Origin: Cryptomeria japonica
Taxonomy: Eukaryota > Streptophyta > Pinopsida > Cupressales > Cupressaceae
Assembly: GCF_030272615.1 (NCBI RefSeq)
Contig: NC_081415.1
Location: 599,047,335 to 599,111,334 of the forward strand
Length of the DNA stretch: 64,000 nt
Direction of reading: 5' to 3'
Shown here: in pieces, positions 49,837-59,960 of the stretch
Position numbering within the stretch: the stretch's first letter is position 1
Layout of the letters: each line of letters begins with the position of its first letter
Made by a program: the position numbers and the translations under genes
Notes under the pieces: model-generated
Databases searched by the model: none
Told to the model about the DNA's origin: nothing
Seen by the model: only the letters and a program-made list of their open reading frames with translations

Positions 49837-51117
49837 TTAAACAATTTTTTCAAATATCAAGTTAACTTGAGAACTCGTATCAAATAATGTATCAACTTTA
49901 GTATGTTTGACAACAACCCGAATATGAAATAATTCATTCCTTTGCTTATCATTCTTAGGAGTAGAATCTTTACTTGTATTTGCACTTATATTAGAAGAAC
50001 TTGTAGCTGATGAGAGAGATCTACCTTTTTCTTTACCTTGGATTCCGACAACAACGATCTTTGTCTCATCTCCAGAGTCAGATCCAAGATCCTGTTGAAC
50101 TATAGCAGTAATCTTTTGTTTGTCTTTGTTTCCACCATATCTCTTTGGCTTTTTTTTAGGGTGCAGCTTCCAGCACCTAGAATCATCATGCCCTTCTTTC
50201 TTGCAATGTGAGCATGTGGGTTTTTCACCCTCTTTCTTCATTGTAGCTATCTTTTTCCCCTTCCCTTTGTTTTGGGATTTATTCTCAGACTTAGATGGCT
50301 TCTTATTAGACTTATCAATAAAAGAACCCTTACCTCTTGACTCTAGGTGTGTGGCTTGAACACAAACTTCATCTAAGTTACTAGGATTCAAGACCAAAAT
50401 TGAATGTCTCAGATAAGAGTGAAGACCACCTATGTACTTAAGCAACGTGTCCTGGGTATACAATGGAACATTTAATGCAATAGCCTTCTTTCTGAATTCA
50501 TGGGTGTAATCCTGGACAGACTGACCTTTCCCTTGCCTAAAAAGTTGCCAGCTCATCATTAGTTGTTGCATATGGCCTAGGGGATAGAATTGATTCTTGA
50601 GAGCATTAACAAAGTCTGACCAAGTTAAATTGATTTTACCATGTTGTGAAGACCCATCCCGAGTTCTACTCTCCCACCAGGTTAGAGTTGTACCTCCTAA
50701 CCGAAGAGTAGCTAACTGGATCCTATCGACATCATCTAAGAGGTTTTGGACTCTACAATAGACTTCAACCTGTTGAATCCAATCATCTAATTTTTCAGCA
50801 TTTAATTCCCCACAATACTTTGGTAGATCAAATTTTACATCCAATTTAATCTTAGGCTTATGTGAACTCTTGAAAAGAGAAGAAGACTCAGAATGAGTAG
50901 AGGAGGGAGAAGATGGGGAAGAAGGAGAAGAAGGAGATGGGGGTGTTTTTGGAGGCTCATGGTCACCTCCTAGTCTTTTTCCTTTGTTCTCACGAGCTGC
51001 ACGTCTTTGCATCTTGTCCTCTCTCTCCTGTACTAAAACTTGTACAATGGTTTCCAAATTTTGAGTCTTCTGAATACTCTTGTCTTCGGAACCTTCTCCG
51101 CCACCTTTTCCTTCCAT
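49837..51117 (-). CDS. Chromovirus 2 Gag and start of protease, open frame
   Basis: 426 codons from ATG 51117, about 120 nt after the PBS. Residues 55-85 are a Pro/Ser repeat. Residues 90-260 form the retrotransposon-Gag core (LPKYCGELNAEKLDDWIQQV, TLTWWESRTRDG, FYPLGHMQQLMMSWQLFRQG). A basic Lys-rich stretch follows, then a CX2CX4HX4C zinc knuckle (CSHCKKEGHDDSRC, 302-315). The C-terminus enters the protease at DTLFDTSSQVNLI, where the active-site triplet D-S/T-G reads D-T-S. The frame ends at a TAA just after. Gag itself could be functional; the protease probably is not. Confidence 0.87.
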   Translation of the reverse strand: MEGKGGGEGSEDKSIQKTQNLETIVQVLVQEREDKMQRRAARENKGKRLGGDHEPPKTPPSPSSPSSPSSPSSTHSESSSLFKSSHKPKIKLDVKFDLPKYCGELNAEKLDDWIQQVEVYCRVQNLLDDVDRIQLATLRLGGTTLTWWESRTRDGSSQHGKINLTWSDFVNALKNQFYPLGHMQQLMMSWQLFRQGKGQSVQDYTHEFRKKAIALNVPLYTQDTLLKYIGGLHSYLRHSILVLNPSNLDEVCVQATHLESRGKGSFIDKSNKKPSKSENKSQNKGKGKKIATMKKEGEKPTCSHCKKEGHDDSRCWKLHPKKKPKRYGGNKDKQKITAIVQQDLGSDSGDETKIVVVGIQGKEKGRSLSSATSSSNISANTSKDSTPKNDKQRNELFHIRVVVKHTKVDTLFDTSSQVNLIFEKIV

Positions 51118-51237
51118 CTGTGATGGTGGATTAGTTCTTCGTTTTTCGATCTCAGGATTATATTCTTCAAGCTTTCCTTCGCCTCATTGAATCCTAGATC
51201 TTGTTAGCATTCAATTCTGCAATACTAGTCAAACAAA

Positions 51238-51249
51238 GCTCTGATACCA
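51238..51249 (-). promoter_or_regulatory. Chromovirus 2 primer-binding site
   Basis: Minus strand TGGTATCAGAGC, four bases from the 5' LTR end. Perfect initiator-Met PBS. Confidence 0.93.
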
Positions 51250-51253
51250 AACT

Positions 51254-52152
51254 TGATCTGATTAGGACCTATGACTATTGCATAAAGAATGCTTATACCA
51301 ATTAAATAAGTTAATTCAAAGCATACATAAGAGAATTAACATGATTAAAATGCTTAAATGAACAAAGCATATTAAAGATGATGATAGAAAGAAAAGAGAG
51401 AAAAATAGATAGAAGAGCAAACACAATTGATAACAGAGTTCGTCTAGATGGACTACGTCTCCAAGCCCTACTCCAATAGGGGGACCGATCCGATTACTCC
51501 AAGAAATCAATTATAAATGTTTGCAAAAACTATTCCCTTCAAACACATCAGTATTTAACCTCCAACATGCAGGAATAACAACAAACTCTTCAACATAGCA
51601 TCTCCTTCCCATCACCTAGATACCTCAAAAAGGCCTACTACCCCCCTTTTATACATAAAATAAGTCTAAAATAGACTAAAACCACCAACTCCCATAAATA
51701 ACCCTTTACAACAAACTATTTCCTATGTATATCCCCTTTACATTCTTATGAATTTGGCACCATTAGTAATTAGGGGGTTTATTTAACCAATATCCCCTTT
51801 AAAATAGGGATTGGTGGGCTTCACATTGTTTAAATTTAATATGGGCCGCTAATGATCCAAGTACTATATATAGCACAACGGTTTCCAACCATTTTGGGAG
51901 ACCGGTAGTCAAGGGTTCCACCCCCGTCGGCATCCATTCTCTCTTTGCATAGTTGGTTATACAGTAAATTCAACTTCTCTCTAAAAAATAGTAAATGTGA
52001 ATGAATGGTCTAGCGGTGAAAGCGGCGGGTTTGTTGAGGGAGGATTTGAGTTCGAATCTCATAACATATATTTTGCTAAACCGTTTTCCTTCTGAGATGC
52101 CACGTGTTTATTTCTGGAGTATTGGAGATAATTTATTTTATCCTCCGGATCA
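51254..52152 (-). repeat. Chromovirus 2 5' LTR
   Basis: 899 bp, same length as 44192-45090. Plus strand begins TGATCTGATTAGG and ends CGGATCA, followed by TATAA. It carries the same tRNA-like boxes (52006-52016 and 52048-52059). Confidence 0.95.
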
Positions 52153-52157
52153 TATAA

Positions 52158-52528
52158 TCTTAGGCACTCAATTTAAAACATTAGACTTAGCTCATAAGAA
52201 ACAATCATAATTTTGGAATAATAAGATTAGGAAGACATACAAATATCTTTGAATTGAAAGTTGAGACCACAAACATTGTTCTATTTAGTAGACACATATT
52301 ATCTCATTTTAGATATAAAAATAAATAAAATAATGATTAATTAAAACTCTTACAAATTAAAATGAACTATTAATACTGAAATTATATCATATCATCATAT
52401 TTTATATATAAAATTTAAAGATATATAATTAAACAAGAAAATTAAAGAATTTTTATTTTATTTTATTTTATATGTAAAATATATTTTAAAAATTTATATA
52501 CTAACTACTATCTTCAATCAATTATAAT
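52158..52528. other. Short AT-rich spacer between two Gypsy elements
   Basis: 370 bp, strongly AT-rich. No feature recognised. It is the pre-existing target flank of both insertions. Confidence 0.6.
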
Positions 52529-53329
52529 TGTAGACATCCAAAATTGTCAAGTCTAATTAAATAAATATTTTATTTATTTAATTATCTAAGCTTGATTCTT
52601 CTATTAATTAAATAAATCTTTATTTATTTAATTAATTCATTTATCCTCTTCTATCCTTATTTCTCATTTAAATAAATACATTTATTTATTTAAATTATCA
52701 TTTTCCTAAATTAAATAAATATCTTATTTATTTAATTGATCCCACTTCTTCTATTAATTAAATAAATCTTTATTTATTTAATTAATTCATTAACCTATTC
52801 TACCCATGACACATGTCATTCATCTCTTAATTCATACACTACCTACCCCTTTCATTATTTTATTATTTCTTTTACCTACCTTCTAATCATAGCTGACCTC
52901 CTTTTACACCTCTCAATCTTATCCCTCCATTTCATATAGTGTTTGCTATATAAGGAGATGCTTCCTTCATTATCAACCCTAATCAATCATTCTAATCAAT
53001 CATCCTAATGACCTAACTACTTGATCAATTGACTACTTGGCATATGCGATCCTACTTGCAACCACATTCCGTTCTTTGTTGAGCTCTTGTGCACATAAAA
53101 TCTGAGAGCAAATATATCAAGCAAGATCAATGGAGATAGGAAGAATGGAGATCCAAACCCTATTGGACATGTGATGGTATAATCTTTGTGATTTCATTTG
53201 ATTTGCATTGTCCTAGGTAATTTTCATATGTTATGGTGGATCTTTGTTGTTGTTAAGCTAGGGTTTTGTGGTTGAATTCATTTAACCTTTCAATATCATT
53301 ATTATTGTTATCCATTTTCACCATATACA
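52529..53329 (+). repeat. Tat-like element 5' LTR
   Basis: 801 bp, TGTAGACATCC ... CACCATATACA. Five AT hairpins fill the left third. A CTATATAAGGAGATGC TATA region lies near 52,948. The same sequence restarts at 63407, and a related solo copy is at 35720-36504. Confidence 0.92.
52555..52786 (+). repeat. Five perfect AT hairpins in the LTR
   Basis: Arms and loops: 52555-52583 (12-bp arms), 52603-52636 (15-bp, loop CTTT), 52666-52695 (12-bp), 52709-52737 (12-bp) and 52753-52786 (15-bp, loop CTTT). All arms are versions of AATTAAATAAAT and its complement. All five recur in the 3' LTR, and four have clear counterparts in the solo LTR at 35,720-36,504, with small changes. Confidence 0.9.
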
Positions 53330-53332
53330 TTT

Positions 53333-53350
53333 TGGCACGCCCGGTGGGAC
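53333..53350 (+). promoter_or_regulatory. Tat-like element primer-binding site
   Basis: TGGCACGCCCGGTGGGAC, three bases after the LTR end. It starts TGG (pairing with CCA) and is 18 nt with strong GC content in an AT-rich setting. It differs from the iMet type used by the other elements and resembles the TGGCGCC-type sites of Tat/Athila elements. I do not assign the tRNA. Confidence 0.75.
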
Positions 53351-53478
53351 ATATATTTTTGTTAGATCTGTGTTTTTTGCAGATTTTTCTAACCCTATAT
53401 TGCTGTTTTGTAAAACAATTTGGAGAATAACCTTGTGCAGCTAGGGTTTTGGACACAAAATCAAGATCTTGGAGAGAT

Positions 53479-54340
53479 TCGATCATATCTCGCAAACGGA
53501 TATGAAATTTTGCACCAAATTCTTTTTACAGGTTGAAGAAAGTATCGGGAGCTCTCAATTCAAAATTCAGAATTTTTGGAGCACATTTTCATTTTCTATG
53601 AATTTTTTATGATTTTTCATAAAAAATTAATTTTGAGAGCAAATGAGAGAATTTTTTGGATTTTCTTACATTTTTGGAAATCGCTCAGAATTATACACAG
53701 GATCTGCTCTTTGTGATTTTAATTTTGATGCAAAATATTTCCCTAAAAATTGGATCTTTAAAAATTAGGGTTTTTCCTTATTTTGATTAGATCTCACAAA
53801 CGGCTTCGAATTTTGACATCAAATTTTTTTTGCAGGTCAAGAAACATAATAGAAGAATTCAGTAAAAATTTTAGATTTTTTGGATCATTTTGTCAATTTA
53901 TATGAATTTTTTATGATTTTTCATAAAAAATTAATTTTGAGAGCAAATTAGCGAATTTTTTGGATTTTATTACATTTTTGGAAATCTCTCAGAATTATAC
54001 ATAGGACCTATTTTTTTTTATTTTAAATTTGATGCAAAATCATTCCTCAAAAATCAGATCTTTGAAAATTAGGGTTTTGCATTATTTTACTCATATCTTC
54101 CAAACTGCTTGGATTAGTTGCAGAAATTTTTTTATACAAGTTTGGAAGACCATCAAGACTCTTCAGTAAAAAATTTAGATTTTTTGGATCGATTTTTCAT
54201 TTTATATGATTCTTTTATGATTTTTCATAAAAAAATAATTTTTGGAGCAAATTAGCAAATTTTTTGGATTTTCTTACATTTCTGGAAATCTCTTGAAATT
54301 TTACAGGTGGCCTTTTTTTATGATGAATCAGATCTTTGAA
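53479..54340 (+). repeat. 304-bp tandem triplication in the leader, each with a hairpin
   Basis: Units begin near 53479, 53783 and 54087 (ATCTCGCAAACGG / ATCTCACAAACGG / ATCTTCCAAACTG). They include the palindrome TTTTTTATGATTTTTCATAA at 53601-53628, 53905-53932 and, with shorter arms, 54213-54232. The spacing is exactly 304 bp both times, so there has been no net indel between units. The third unit is truncated. Confidence 0.9.
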
Positions 54341-55877
54341 TTGGTCAACAAAACGCATTGTTGAAGGCCCCTATTTCACAAAGTCTTTTGGGATCTAAAA
54401 TTTACCTAACTTGTGTGCTTGCAGAAGGGGTGATTATTTCAAACAATCCAAACTACTAATAAATCTTTGTTGCAGGTCCTTGGCAAAAGTTTTTGGATTT
54501 TTATTGTGTGCCTTGTTTTCATAGACTAGCAAACACTTCAATTGGTGCACTAAAATTGAATCATTGTCTTTTGTGTCTTGAGCAATAGGCTCTTTTTGTT
54601 TAATCTTTAGAGGGCCTGTCTTCCCGTGTGGTCATTAGGACTACTAGTGAGAAGAGAACGACCCAAGTGGTAGCGAGGAAAACCCACCTCTTTCGAACCA
54701 CTATAAACAACTGTATTCATGGTGAAAACTATAGATAACGTGTGCTGATTAGTTCATACCGACACTATGTCTCCCCATAAACCCGTTTGATCAAATTTAT
54801 TTGATTAATTGTAGGGCGTAACCCCTACCGACTGGGAGCCTTCTGTATTTACAGAGTTGAAAGTGCCGCATGTATGGCCACATGAGTGGATGCCCTTACT
54901 AGCACCTTTTTGTTTTAGAAGCCCAAAATCCTTCTAGTTGTTGAGGCAGGAGGTCGGACCTCTGGCAGTGGCCCACACACATACGGTTCTTAGTAGAGAT
55001 ACAAAGTTTGCCACGGGGAGTTTTCGTGAGGACTGATGTTTGGCTGACCCAAGAAGTGAGTGCCGAGGGTGGAGCCAGTGAGGTCAAGCATCTAAGTATC
55101 CGCTCTGAATAGCGTAGCCTTGAGGGTAAAACCTCATGTGGGATCAACAACTATTGTCTTGGCCAGCTATAAGAATTGTGCTTGACTTATTTTAAACATT
55201 CAAGACCAAACAACAAAACATTGTGTCTTTTGTGTCTTCAAGTGTATGCAAAACATTTTTACATCAAACAACACACTTTTCTTAGAGTCATTTTGAGTCT
55301 AAACACTTGCAAACATTGAGTCCTCATCAACATTGTATTCTCTTGTCACGAAAAATAGTCAAACATTCAGATTTGGTCACAACTTCACAAATTGGAAAAT
55401 TTTTACAGTCCAGCAAACAAGAGCAATCAGTTTCGGAATTCTTGAGTTTCCTAGGTTGTTTCTCCAGGTTTTCATCTAGCATTCAACTTGTCTTTGGGTC
55501 TCACAAAATCCATCATTGCTTTACACCTTACATTACATTCACATTTGTCTAAACTTGAGTCAAAAGGTCACTTGCTTGTCCTCATCATACTTTGTCAACA
55601 CACTACATACAAAAACATTTTGCTAAGTGGTCCCTCATCAAGGTCCATCACCTTTGGGTCTCATTTGGTCTTACTTAGAGTCAAGGTAAACTTACCTCAT
55701 CAAGAGAAACTATCCTCTCTTTGGAAGTCACACCTACTCTACTACATACATACTTGGTCTTACACTTTGGACATTGCAAGTACACTTCAGATTCATTTAC
55801 ATTCCATCCAACTCTTGGTCTTCCATACTTTTTCCATTTTTCATCTAGTCTCACACATCTTAGTCAATACCTAGTTC
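54341..55877 (+). other. Rest of the Tat-like leader
   Basis: Untranslated leader with no motif-bearing ORF. It is less AT-rich than the triplication, particularly at 54,600-55,150. Long leaders are usual in this lineage. Confidence 0.6.
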
Positions 55878-58343
55878 ATGGTTGAAACCTCTAAAGAGGC
55901 TCAAGAGTCCGCAAACATGAGTTCTTATGAGTATGACAATGATATATTTTTCAATTTTGATCATACTACATTACCTGACATGGATGCCTATAGAAACATT
56001 CCAAATGTTGAGAACATGGACACTACAAACAACAATGATACACACAATGATGATATGGACATCTTTTTAGTACATTCAGCGGATGTGGAAGAATCCATTA
56101 TGGATCCCCATTTCAATCGATCGGTTGAGGAAATAATGAGGAGGGATAGACAATACTTCTTACAAATGATGGCACAAAGTGGAGCCAAGATACCTCATGA
56201 TTTTGAAATGTCTCAAATAATGGAAAATCGACCTTTGCAACAACCTCACTCCAACATGGATCAAAGGAGGCCTAATAGTGGAGGCAATAGAGGACCACAT
56301 ATGGTGCTTGAATCACCATCATCTTTGTTTCAAAAATCAGAGGTCCCACATACACATGGTCAAGCATATGATACTCACCTTCGCAGACCATTATGGAAGT
56401 CTTATGCAGAGAAATATGTTCAATCACATATCAATGCTAAGGATCAACCACCAAAGCAATTGGATATTCAAAGGCATGCTCAAAATTTGGACACAAGGAA
56501 ACCCCATGTCAAATTTGGGGGCAACACATTAGAACATGACATGCCTATAGAGTATGGTATACATGGACAAAATAGATATTTCGTTCCTCAACATGAATCT
56601 ATACCAAGTGGTCCATATATGCAACATCACTATAGACCTCCTCCATATGAACATGTGTATGATCAATATCATCCATATATGCAACATGCTTCTCCTCCAA
56701 TTGGTGTCTCAAGCATGGGGTATGGACCAAGAAGTCGGTCTCCACCTAAGAACAATTTGGAACAACAAATCAAGGACTTACAAAAGAAAATGGAGGACAT
56801 AAATACACCGAAGCCAACATACACAATGAGAGACATATGTCCTTATCCATTTGACAAGAGCATTCCAATGCCTCCATTTCCTACACACTTTGTGAGACCT
56901 AAGTTTGATAAGTACAGAGGAAAAGGGGATTCTAAGGCACACATAAGATAGTTTTTCACAGCTTGCATTGAGGTAGCAGCAGAAGAGACATATTTGATGA
57001 GATTATTCCCACAGAGCTTAGGTGATCAAGCTATGGAATGGTTCTCCCAACTTCCACCTGGAATTAAGTCATGGGGTGACTTAGTAGAGGCATTTATTCA
57101 ACATTTCTCATACAACATAGAGACAGACGTATCAATCACTACTTTGTGCAACACCAAGCAAAAAGAGGGAGATTCTTTTGCATCATTTTTACAAAGATGG
57201 AGGAATCTAGCTAGCAGATGCTCTTGTGAAATTCCACAAAAACAAATGGTAGAAATGTTCACCCAGAATGTTAACAAAGACATTGGCTATGATCTAAGGA
57301 AAGCTTGTTTGTCCACCTTCAAGGACGTCATTGAAAAAGGCTTAGCAATAGAGAAGGTCTTAATTGAACAAGGAGTCATTAAGATATTCAAGGAAAACAA
57401 AGATGACTTTAAAGGAAAAGACAAGCCAAGATTTTGGAATAAAAACAAGAACACAGTCAATGATGGTGTTGTTGATGCCAATACAATGCGACCCAAATTC
57501 ATTTTTTCTAGATCAAATCAAGTGAATACTCAAACAACTTCTAAATCATGAAGGAAGTACACTCCATTGGGAGAACCACTTGAGTCAGTTTTCAAAAAGC
57601 TAGTGGCAAACAAGGTAATCACTATTCCATATTTTCCTCCATATGAACCAAAGGTTAAACCAAATTGGTGGAATGATGATGAATATTGTGAATTTCATAA
57701 GAGCAAGGGTCATAAGACAGGAAATTGTCATCGACTGAAGAACATCATACAAGATCTCATTGATAGGGGTGACATTGAGATTGAAGGGCACTCATCCAGT
57801 CAAGAACATGAGATGTTTAAGGAACCATTCCCAAAACATGACAAAGGAAAAGCTAAAGTCACAGATGATCAAACCAACTATACTAGAGCATCCTACAACT
57901 ATGATTCAACTATCAATCACATCTCGATGGACAATTATGTCTCTACCATTATCATCAAGGACAAAAACCCTGAGAATTCTACCCAGATACCCAAGATTGT
58001 CTTAAAAGGCATTGGATCTTCTTCCGAACCTACCTCTGAATGTCATGTTACAACCCGTCGAGGTAAAATCACTTTGCAAGGTGCTCCAGCCAAGAACACC
58101 ACTTCTTCATCAACTAAGCCTGAGTACGACCTTGTAGAACAGTTAGGGAAGACACCCGCACTTATTTCAATCCTTGAGCTCTTACGCATATCCCTCACAC
58201 ATAAAGCCACTCTTGACAAAATCTTGAGAGACACTTCTGTTCCTACTGATCTAAACGTGGACCAGTTTCAATCCATGGTGGGATACCTTTCCATTCCACA
58301 CTCTCTTACATTCACAGAAGTTGATGACGCCTCCGTGAGTTAG
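55878..58343 (+). pseudogene. Tat-like Gag, one frame with stops
   Basis: ATG 55878 opens a frame that continues through TAG at 56949 and TGA at 57549 to TAG at 58341, with no frameshift. The first 350 codons are acidic then Pro/His/Tyr-rich. The Gag core spans about 56,955-57,350 (LFPQSLGDQAMEWFSQLPPG, SWGDLVEAFIQHF, DSFASFLQRWRNLASRC). A Cys-His knuckle of the Tat form (YCEFHKSKGHKTGNCHRLK) sits near 57,685-57,735, followed by a DLIDRGDIE helix. The tail leads into the protease. Three point changes are the only breaks I see. Confidence 0.87.
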
Positions 58344-58424
58344 CCACATAATGCACCTTTACACATTGAAGCCTTCATACACAAACATCGAATAAAACGA
58401 GTCCTGCTAGATGGAGGAGCTGGT

Positions 58425-59960
58425 TTGAACATTTGTACATTGAGCACTATTAAACAATTGGGATATTCTGATAAAGTTGTGAATTCTACAAACAAAATTA
58501 CTATCAAAGAATATGATGATGAAGAGCGTTCATCCAAGGGTACAGTCACCTTACCCCTCAAAGTTGGGCCAATTACAAAGGATGTGGTTTGTCAAGTACT
58601 TGATCTCGATCTCACATACAATATATTGCTAGGACATCCTTGGATTCATGAAATGAGGGCAGTCCCATCTACATATCATCGATGTATCAAGTTCCCTCAC
58701 AATGGAGTTGAAGTGACCGTCAAAGCTGACCCAAATCCATTCATATATTGCAACAATCTGCAACCTCGATCAAAAATAACAATCCCAGTCAATCACGAAG
58801 CTGTTCCTTCATCGGCATATGTGGATCCTGAATCCTTAAAAGCTTCTACATCCAAACAAGCAAAGCTAAAAGAAAAGTTCAAGATTAAAGACATAGGATG
58901 TGGTGAGTATATATTTCATGTTGATCAACTCCCACTATCTCCTAAGGTATTCAGTCAACAAGAACAACCTACAAACAATTTTCAGTGCCAAGGAATTGGG
59001 TGTGAACCACCTAGTGTTGTGGCTACTAAGTCTGAATGCAAATCTCCTCTAGTGGTGCAAGCAACTCTTGATATCAATAGTCCTCAGAGTGGTTCCAGCG
59101 AAGAATTTATTGAGCATATCACCAGCCCTCTTGAGAAATCACATAGCCTTACCATTCCACCCACTCATTCCATTTCCACTCCACTTCCAGACTTGGATCA
59201 ACAAGAATTACAAAAGCCCTTACTAATTAGGGATCAAGAATCAAGCTTTGAAAAGAAAAATCTAAAAGTCAAAAATAAAGAAAAGTCCTTTAGTCCAAAT
59301 CAAAATCAAAAGCTACTGGACTCTGCAAAAATCAAAGTAAAGGATAAAAATCCTATGAAGCAAAAAGAGAAAGAGTTGATCTCCCCTAATATCAAAATAA
59401 CTGGGGGCAAAAGTTCTACAATTTTAAGTCAAAAAGCATACTTGTTGATCCTAAGTCTCCATCATGCTATCCTACTTTCACTTCTTTTCACAGTCATAAG
59501 CCTTCATAACTCATCCACTTGTTCCACACATCATTTCCCTTTTGGCGATACATCATGGACCTTTAATGGAGCTTCCTTGAGGGACTTTGTTATCAAGGAT
59601 GCCCAAACTTCTTTAGGTGACACGCATACGGACCTGTGTAGTCCACACACTAGTAATTCTATCTCAGTTTCTTCATCAAGGAAGACAGTCACTCAAGCTA
59701 CACATCATTCAGTCAAGGAACATCACAACTACAATCATAAAGTCAAGCCTCACACATTTGAGGTGGGTGACTTAGTTCTGAAAGAAAATCCCAAAAATCA
59801 GCAAGACGAAGAGAAGAAGGGCAAGTTCGAACCAAACTGGTTTGGTCCTTACATCATCACAGCAACATATGGATCTGGGGCATATCAGCTCTCAACTACA
59901 GAAGGTGAACCTTTGGAGGATCCTATCAATAGCATGCACCTTCGCAGGTTTTACACATAG
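58425..59960 (+). CDS. Fused protease, low-complexity linker and integrase tail
   Basis: An open frame of 511 codons in the same frame as Gag. Its start is set by the preceding stop at 58341; the protease active site (VLLDGGAGLNI, 58,400-58,430) spans the first ATG. The retropepsin fold continues to about codon 110 (LGYSDKVVNSTN, YNILLGHPWIHEM). Codons 130-420 are Ser/Lys/Pro-rich linker with one hydrophobic stretch (YLLILSLHHAILLSLLFTVI, about codons 338-360). The last 80 codons are an integrase C-terminal tail (FEVGDLVLKENPK, FEPNWFGPYIITA, MHLRRFYT). RT, RNase H and the DDE core should lie between and are missing without loss of frame. Confidence 0.82.
   Translation: MNICTLSTIKQLGYSDKVVNSTNKITIKEYDDEERSSKGTVTLPLKVGPITKDVVCQVLDLDLTYNILLGHPWIHEMRAVPSTYHRCIKFPHNGVEVTVKADPNPFIYCNNLQPRSKITIPVNHEAVPSSAYVDPESLKASTSKQAKLKEKFKIKDIGCGEYIFHVDQLPLSPKVFSQQEQPTNNFQCQGIGCEPPSVVATKSECKSPLVVQATLDINSPQSGSSEEFIEHITSPLEKSHSLTIPPTHSISTPLPDLDQQELQKPLLIRDQESSFEKKNLKVKNKEKSFSPNQNQKLLDSAKIKVKDKNPMKQKEKELISPNIKITGGKSSTILSQKAYLLILSLHHAILLSLLFTVISLHNSSTCSTHHFPFGDTSWTFNGASLRDFVIKDAQTSLGDTHTDLCSPHTSNSISVSSSRKTVTQATHHSVKEHHNYNHKVKPHTFEVGDLVLKENPKNQQDEEKKGKFEPNWFGPYIITATYGSGAYQLSTTEGEPLEDPINSMHLRRFYT

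Larger units (their letters stand above)
44192..52152 (-). mobile_element. Ty3/Gypsy chromovirus 2, nearly intact, interrupted by a solo LTR
   Basis: LTRs of equal length (899 bp; 44192-45090 and 51254-52152) are bounded by TATAA at 44187-44191 and 52153-52157, a perfect TSD. The minus-strand PBS is at 51238-51249 and the polypurine tract next to the 3' LTR at 45091-45106. Domain order is Gag, protease, RT, RNase H, integrase, chromodomain. By eye the LTRs differ at roughly 30-35 of 899 positions with no net length change, so the insertion is moderately young. Coding damage is mostly single in-frame stops (four) plus one frame change near 49,360-49,390. A solo LTR (47958-49220) with its own TSD splits pol. 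Without it the element is about 6.7 kb. Confidence 0.96.
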
